From: Udeniomyces pyricola
Taxonomy: Eukaryota; Basidiomycota; Tremellomycetes; Cystofilobasidiales; Mrakiaceae
Direction: 5' to 3'
Assembly: GCA_039545295.1 (NCBI GenBank)
Contig: BCIK01000012.1
Coordinates: 62,001 to 126,000 of the forward strand
DNA length: 64,000 nucleotides
Shown: positions 58,146 through 64,000 of the stretch, one piece after another
Position numbering within the stretch: position 1 is the stretch's first letter
Layout: the number at the start of each line of letters is the position of its first letter
Program-made: the position numbers and the translations under genes
Notes under the pieces: generated by a model
What the model saw: only the letters and a program-made list of their open reading frames with translations
Database searches by the model: none
What the model was told of the DNA's origin: nothing

Positions 58146-61100
58146 ATGTTTCATCCATTCGAGGTGACCGGTCAGTGGATTTTCTTTTGCAAAAAGACTC
58201 AAGGACCCCTGCGCGAACGGCGCCCCATCCGGTGGTGTGGCCAGAACGAACCAGCCGACGCAGTTCATTCGGGAAACCTCTTCGTCATCATATCGATTGC
58301 GCCGCTGATCTCCTTGGCTTGCCTCCTTTTCCTGTAGCCGTTCATCTGGCGTACACCATTCTCGGGTTAGTAGAAATCAAACGATTTGTTCTCTTTACCC
58401 ACCACGACCAGGACCAAATACTAATTCGTCCTCCCTTCTCCTGTCCCCCCCCCCCCCTTTGCCTCCCAAATAGAGCATTCATCGTGCTCGTACGTTTACT
58501 TACCTTGACTCCTCCATTGTCACGTTTCATCTTTGCTCATACCTCGCCAACATTCAACTCAAACTAACTCTCCTTGGCATGGACTTGATAGTTTGGCATG
58601 TTCTCACTTTTTGTCAGAGAGAGACTTTATATCGGCGAGGCCGTTATCGCTACGCGTACGTCGCCTTCTCCTCAAGTGGCTGCATAACGCCTCGGCACCT
58701 CATTCGCCTCCTTTCGGGTCCCAGGCTAACGACACCCTTTTTTTGTAATCTTTGGCAGTTGTCGGTATTATTGCGGGTCCATACGTCACGGGCGGGTTTG
58801 ATCCCCGGCAGTGGGGTGGAGCTCACCATGAAGTCACCAACGAAATCACCCTTGAAGTCACGCGTGTTGTCATTGCGATCTCCGTCTTTGCCGTCGGCGT
58901 TGGTAGGTCGACCTTGCTTACATTCTCGCGATGGGTTTGACACAGAGGTAACTTTGACTGAACATTTTCCTGATCTTCCTTGTGACTGACGTACTACCAA
59001 CAGAGTTACCGAAAGCGTAAGTAGATCTGTATATCGAATAATCCTTCAAGCCAAAGACTAACCAGCTCTCTTGTCACTCTCCTCCATATACAGCTACGTA
59101 TGGAAACATTGGAAGACTCTTGCGTTCCTTTTAGGACCATGCATGATCTATGGCTGGTTCATTTCAGCCGCTTTGATCTATGGCATCGTTCCCGGCCTAT
59201 CGTTCCTTTCGGCTCTCGTTATCGCCTCGTACGTTTACCGCAAATTGTCCCTCGATCTCGTTGTGCTTCTCTTTTGTCTCTCGTTTGTGTGTTGATCTGA
59301 TTTCCTTGTTTCTTCAACAGATGCGTCACCCCGACCGATCCGGTTCGTAAACTCTGTCGCAAGCCATTGCACCCTAAGATAAAATCAAACTAATCACCTA
59401 ATTTGTGACTTTCCACTCATCAGATTTTGGCCCAGTCCGTTATTGGTGGACAATTCGCACAGAAACACGTCCCAGCCCATTTGAGGCATATGCTCGTGCG
59501 TGACCGCCACACGTTTGTCTTGCGTTCGATCGTTCACTAGCTAATCGGTATCGTATCGCTTCCTTGTTGATTTGAGGACGGTCAGGCGGCAGAGAGTGGG
59601 TGCAACGATGGCGCGTGAGTCTTCACACAACCCTTCATGATCGAACTGAAGTTCAAGATGCCCTTGGCTTGCGTTGCTGAAACTCCCTTGTTTGGTTCGG
59701 ATGTTGTAGTGCTTTCCCTTTCCTGTACATTGCGCTCTACCTCACGATCGATGCGAGCGATTCCCATGCTGTCGGAGAATGGGTACGTTGATCGCCACGT
59801 GTTTCGTCTCGAGCCCTTGCAATCTTTTCTCTTGACCGTCGGCCTTTCGTTGCTCATATCTCCTCCATCATCCTCACCAGTTCTACATCACCTGGTTATA
59901 TTCGGTCGCCCTCGGAATCGTCCTTGGTGCCATCCTCGGATATTCGTCGAGGAAGCTTATGAAATTTTGCGAACGACACAAACTCGTCGATCGACAGTCA
60001 TTCGTTGCCCAGTACATCTCGCTTGCCATCCTTTCCATCGGTATGTTTGACTCGATACTCTCCACTCATAGACGTAAGATTACACGCTGATGAGATACGT
60101 TTTTGGCACGGTTGCTATTCTTCAGGCGCGGTCACGCTTCTCGGTTCGGATGATCTGCTCGCTGCGTTTGCGTGTGGAACGGCCTTTGCCTGGGACGGAT
60201 TCTTCAACAAGCAGACCGAAGAGTCTAACTTCTCAAATGTTATCGATGTGAGTCGCGTTTTGGACATCGTTTGATCGTTTACTGGAGATGTGCATTTGAC
60301 TGACATGATGACTTCGTTTCTGGTTCAGCTTCTCTTCAACATCGTCAGTTTTTTCCTCTCCTTTCAGCAGTTCTACTTCATTCTTACGCTTCTGGAATTC
60401 TGAACATTGTCTTTCATTTTTTCGCAGACCTGTTTCATCTACGTAGGATCGGTCATTCCCTTTGATCAGTTCGCCAACGCCGACCTGACCCTCACAGTTT
60501 GGAGACTCGTTCTCGTCGTCCTCTCGATCGTCTTCCTGAGGCGTCTTCCAGTCATGATTGCTCTTTACCGATGTAGGTCACCTCATTCATCTGTGTTCAT
60601 CTCTATACGTGCTAGCCTCTGACACACTGTTTCTGTGATGACATTTTGCAGGGATTCCCGATATTCGCACGTTCCGAGAGGCTGTTTTCGTCGGTCACTT
60701 CGGTCCGATGGGTGTGGGAGCCATTTTTATCGCTACTCTCGCCTCGACTAAGCTTCCCGAACCGGTTTATCCTCCGACAAACCAGGTCGAGCTTCTCGCT
60801 GGTACCATTCAGCCTATCGTATACTTTATCGTTCTCGGTTCAGTCTTGATCCGTCAGTAATATGTTCCTCCCCATCTGTGTTGCCTTCTTGAGCGACCGA
60901 GAGCTGACTTCGTCGTTTTATACCTTGCTACCCAGACGGACTTTCAATTCCTTTTTTTTCTCTCGGACGACGAGTACACTCCATTTCGCGAACCCACTCT
61001 ATCGCCTTCACTCGCACCAACGACTCTCGTATGCGATCGCGTTCGATGGATCATCGCTCTGCTCAGCCCGAACCATCCTGGCTTGCCGGCATCAACCGCG

Positions 61101-62826
61101 TCATCCCTGGTCAAGAGATCCGTATCAACCGAGACGATGACGGACCAGATGGCGAGGCAGACGTTGCTGACAGTGGCATGCTTGGTCTCGGCGTTGCGGC
61201 GACCCCTAAGGCTGAAAAGGACAAGCAACTCGGTGGCAGCTCGGACGATAGCTCTGGTAGTTCTACTGCTGGTGGGCTCAATGAAAAATCTGACGCGCTC
61301 AATCCTGAAGGAGAATCGAAGGGTAGAGATCATGCCCAGTCTTTCCACGCGCCGAAGTACGAACCGGGAGCGACGGACGAGGAGAAGGTCGAGGCGGACG
61401 AAGCAGAGGCACAGCGCGAGGAAGATGCAGAGAGCGAGGAAGAAAGGGACCTTGAGGAGCGAGGTAGAAAGGATCCTCCTTTGAAGGAATTCCGAGAGGG
61501 TCCCCATCTGATTGTTGAAAAGTACAATGACGGCGATGTAAGTCATCTATCTCTGGTTCTTGGCTTGGTTTTGCCTTGGATCTTGACGGTCTTGCTATCC
61601 GATTGTCTTGTTGACTCCCTTGCTCCTATTCCTTTTTCTCTTACACTCCCACTGTAGGTCGATGTCGAGGTTCATCGTAACCACTTTGACAAGTCGAAAA
61701 AGACCCACACTGGTACGTTTGGTTGCCAGGTCTAACTTGAACGGAATTGCGAGTGTGTATTGTTTTATTTGCGCCGCTTAACGTGGCTCTGTCTGTTCAC
61801 GAAATATATTCAGACTCCTTCCGCGGACCCGAAGCGAGCGTTCGACCAGAGCTTAGCAAGTACTTTGAGCACCTCAAAGAAGATATGGAGGAAGTCACGC
61901 ATGAGTTCAAGTCCATGTTCAAGCACATGGTTGAATCTCCTGCGGTCAAGGATGAACGGCTGGCCAAGCAGGATGAAGAGCAGGAGCGCTCTGCCCAGCT
62001 GAAGAGGGACCACGATGCCAAAACGGGGCGTGGCGAAGCGAGTGGATCAGGCTCGGAGTTGAGACCTGAGCATGGAGAAAGACAGGAGAGTGCGCGCTCT
62101 ACAGTAGATAGAAGAGGGGGAGGCGGGTTTTCGTTGATGAGGACCGATCGGATCGATCCAGACGCCGACGAGGACGCATCGGACGAGTACGAGGATGAAG
62201 AAGAGTCAACCCCAGCAACTAGCCGCACCACTCGATCCCCACCTGCCTCTATCCGCCGACCCTCTCCCTCGCATCGCTCTTCTTCGGCTTCTCGCTCTAC
62301 CTCTAACAAGCCACCTCGCATCAACGTTGGAGGGCGACCGACCGGTCGGAAACGTGACACGCTCCGGCAAAAGATTTTTGGCAACAACCCTCATCCCTCT
62401 GCCCGCCCGTCTTCTTCCGACGAGCCCATCAACTCCTCGGATTCAAATTTCCTCTCTGTCCCTCCTATGAGTAGCATAGCCCGCGCACCATCTTCCTCGA
62501 GTTCCACGGGCGGTGGAGGCACTCACTCTCGCACGCCTTCGATCCGATTTTCCGACAGCCCATTGGGATTGACCCCGACCAATACCATTTCGCCTCTTTC
62601 CCCCGCCCCTACTCATCTTGATATACCCGCGTCGCCCTACCACCAACGCGCAGGTAGTACCTCGAGTACGACCCGGCCCATCTTGCTCGACCCGCCGATG
62701 ATGACGGCAGCTTCCTCAAACCCGATCGAGGATACCTCTGGAGGGGGGTCGACAGGCATCCCATTGGGTGACCGTACGGCTACGACTCAGAGCGTGACGT
62801 TCAACTTGCCTCAGCCAAAGCGATAA
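58146..62826 (+). CDS. NHA1: Plasma-membrane Na+,K+/H+ antiporter, Nha1/Sod2 type
   Basis: ATG 58146 starts MFHPFEVT. Small exons then give [16 protein letters not shown] (16 nt) and [20 protein letters not shown]. The core CPA1 fold follows: [141 protein letters not shown] and [20 protein letters not shown]. The TPTDP and SGCNDG motifs supply the paired acidic residues of the cation/proton site. After the membrane part (about 430 residues) comes a cytosolic tail of about 550 residues. It is acidic, then Ser/Pro-rich, with a conserved-looking [19 protein letters not shown] block. Exports Na+/K+ in exchange for protons at the plasma membrane. Stop TAA 62824-62826. Several exons are unusually short. 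Confidence 0.93.
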
Positions 62827-64000
62827 TCTTTCAATAGCCTCTTTCTCCTTTCTCATCGATTTCCTTCTTTGCACATCAATCATTCCTCCTCTGCGAATCA
62901 TCTGGCTAGTCTTCACTTTTATCTATCCTTCTTCTTTTTTTTTTCTCTTTTTTTTTCTCTTCTCTCTTATTCTGTAAAATCGCTCCTTATCTTACTCTGA
63001 GGCTTTTTCGCTTAAAAGTAGCCTCGTCCCCCTTGATCCCCAATTTCAAAACGTATTCACCATAAATCCTGACCGACGTCTTGGATCAATGATTTCCGTC
63101 ATCATTCGTTGCTCTTCGTTTTGTCGTTTTTGTTTTGTTTGGATGTCCGGCATCGTGTGGGACTCTGTCAAGTAGTGTGAAGGGGCTCTCTTTTCACTCT
63201 TCTCCCTCTTTTTCTCTTTTTTTTTTTCTTCTTGTCTTTTTCTTTTTCTTTTCCTTTCGGTCCAGACCAGTACGTCCACTCGCTTCGCTCTCCATTCAAT
63301 ACACATCGATTCCCTGCTAGTAGCTCGCATATATTCATTCGTCCATCTATGCATTCATTCATCACGTAGTGTCATTTCTTTATCTTTTTTTTTTGTTTTG
63401 TTGATCGACCACCCATATGTATCGCAGATCGATAGTTCCGGTCTCCGACTAATCACAATATACTCAGTTCTTATGATACATAGCACCGTATCGATATTGA
63501 TGTCATTCGAACGTACCAAAGCTCAGTCCCAGGCCGTCGGCCATTATATGACGTACTTGGTACCATAAGTGATCCATGATTTCTCCAAAGTCCACTTGGT
63601 TTATGAGATGGCTGTCAAAACGTACGCGGGTTGAGCTAGTCATGCATGGTACGTCTCGTTTGGACTGGATCAATCTTTGGGCCGGACCGAGCCGGTTGCA
63701 GCCCCGCCCCCCCCCTCCACCTCAACAACAATGGAACTCAATACTCAGTTCCGGGAGGATCCTGCATTCAAAAAAAAAACGAAGGATCTCACAAAGCAGC
63801 TGAAGCGAGCAAGGACGGAAGGGGCCGAACAGTACGTCAATGAAGGTTATATAGAACAAAGTTATGGGTGTAAAAATATAGCGTGTATGTTTAGAAAAGT
63901 AAGGATGAAGAGGAAGGAAGAAAGGAGCGAGACGAAACAGAAAGAAAAAAGGTTGAAAAAGAAAGAAAAAAAAGGGGAGGGGGGAAGCCGGAAGAATCCA
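62827..64000. other. 3' flank of NHA1 and right edge, no supported gene
   Basis: 62870-63280 is a T/C-rich NHA1 3' region with T runs (62935-62962, 63215-63240). 63700-63715 is C-rich. From 63731 a plus-strand frame (MELNTQFREDPAFKKK...) stays open to the window end but becomes pure Lys/Glu/Arg coded by an A/G-rich stretch; it may instead be the antisense of a pyrimidine-rich UTR of a gene beyond the edge. I do not call it. Confidence 0.4.

Noticed and set aside
63731..64000. Open frame running off the right edge (MELNTQ...)
   Set aside because: After about 50 residues it becomes Lys/Glu/Arg coded by purine-rich sequence, more like the antisense of a pyrimidine-rich UTR; it cannot be judged without sequence beyond the window.

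Overview
The window reads as nuclear DNA of a basidiomycete yeast, most likely a tremellomycete (Cryptococcus/Kwoniella-like). This rests on what is visible: nearly every gene is broken by many short GT-AG introns (roughly 40-120 nt, often with CTGAC/CTAAC-like stretches before the acceptor), intergenic spacers are short, UTRs and introns are pyrimidine-rich, and the gene set is ordinary eukaryotic housekeeping. No CRISPR array, insertion sequence, prophage, transposon or rRNA gene was seen, and no tRNA was recognised.

Layout, left to right. 1-346 is the tail of an unidentified plus-strand gene. 799-2063 (-) is a DUF1348 (SnoaL/NTF2-like) protein, divergent from a Zn2Cys6 transcription factor at 2926-7344 (+). 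Next come a PIN-like membrane transporter at 8047-10951 (-) and an L-rhamnose 1-dehydrogenase-like SDR at 11408-12797 (-). 13440-15726 (-) is the TFIIH subunit Ssl1/p44. It shares a 440-bp divergent promoter with the DNA polymerase epsilon B-subunit DPB2 at 16167-19074 (+). 20742-24215 (+) is a Mig1/CreA-type C2H2 glucose repressor. 25105-26745 (+) is a DUF3605 protein. 27555-28613 (-) is the NC2-alpha (Bur6/DRAP1) histone-fold corepressor. 29194-30409 (+) is a DUF7704 membrane protein. 30934-32042 (+) is the SDH assembly factor SDHAF3/Acn9. 32712-35750 (+) is a CNH-domain protein. 36273-38912 (+) is eIF3e/Int6. About 39349-47911 (-) is phospholipase D (Spo14/PLD1 type). 49065-50789 (-) is uracil-DNA glycosylase. 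51511-53483 (+) is a Sly41-like TPT transporter. 54282-55348 (-) is FKBP12, and 56031-57267 (+) is a divergent FKBP12 paralogue with a predicted mitochondrial leader. 58146-62826 (+) is an Nha1-type Na+,K+/H+ antiporter. The last 1.2 kb holds no gene I can support.

Functionally this is a patchwork of basal transcription/repair (SSL1, DPB2, NC2-alpha, UNG), carbon regulation and sugar metabolism (MIG1, the LRA1-like dehydrogenase), membrane transport and lipid signalling. The only stretch that looks like a possible small metabolic module is 0.8-12.8 kb (DUF1348, Zn2Cys6 factor, PIN-like carrier, rhamnose dehydrogenase). That is inference from adjacency.

I did not find a clearly new biological system. 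The most unusual sequence-level signals are these: (i) repeated true microexons of 11-17 nt that encode indispensable motif residues, including half of the second Cys of a zinc cluster motif; (ii) long poly-C tracts that mostly lie on the sense strand of introns/UTRs, one of which (with an N) decides the predicted PLD C-terminus; (iii) a head-to-head pair of FKBP12 paralogues, one apparently mitochondrial; and (iv) related TTCAATATT-type low-complexity arrays in several divergent promoters.
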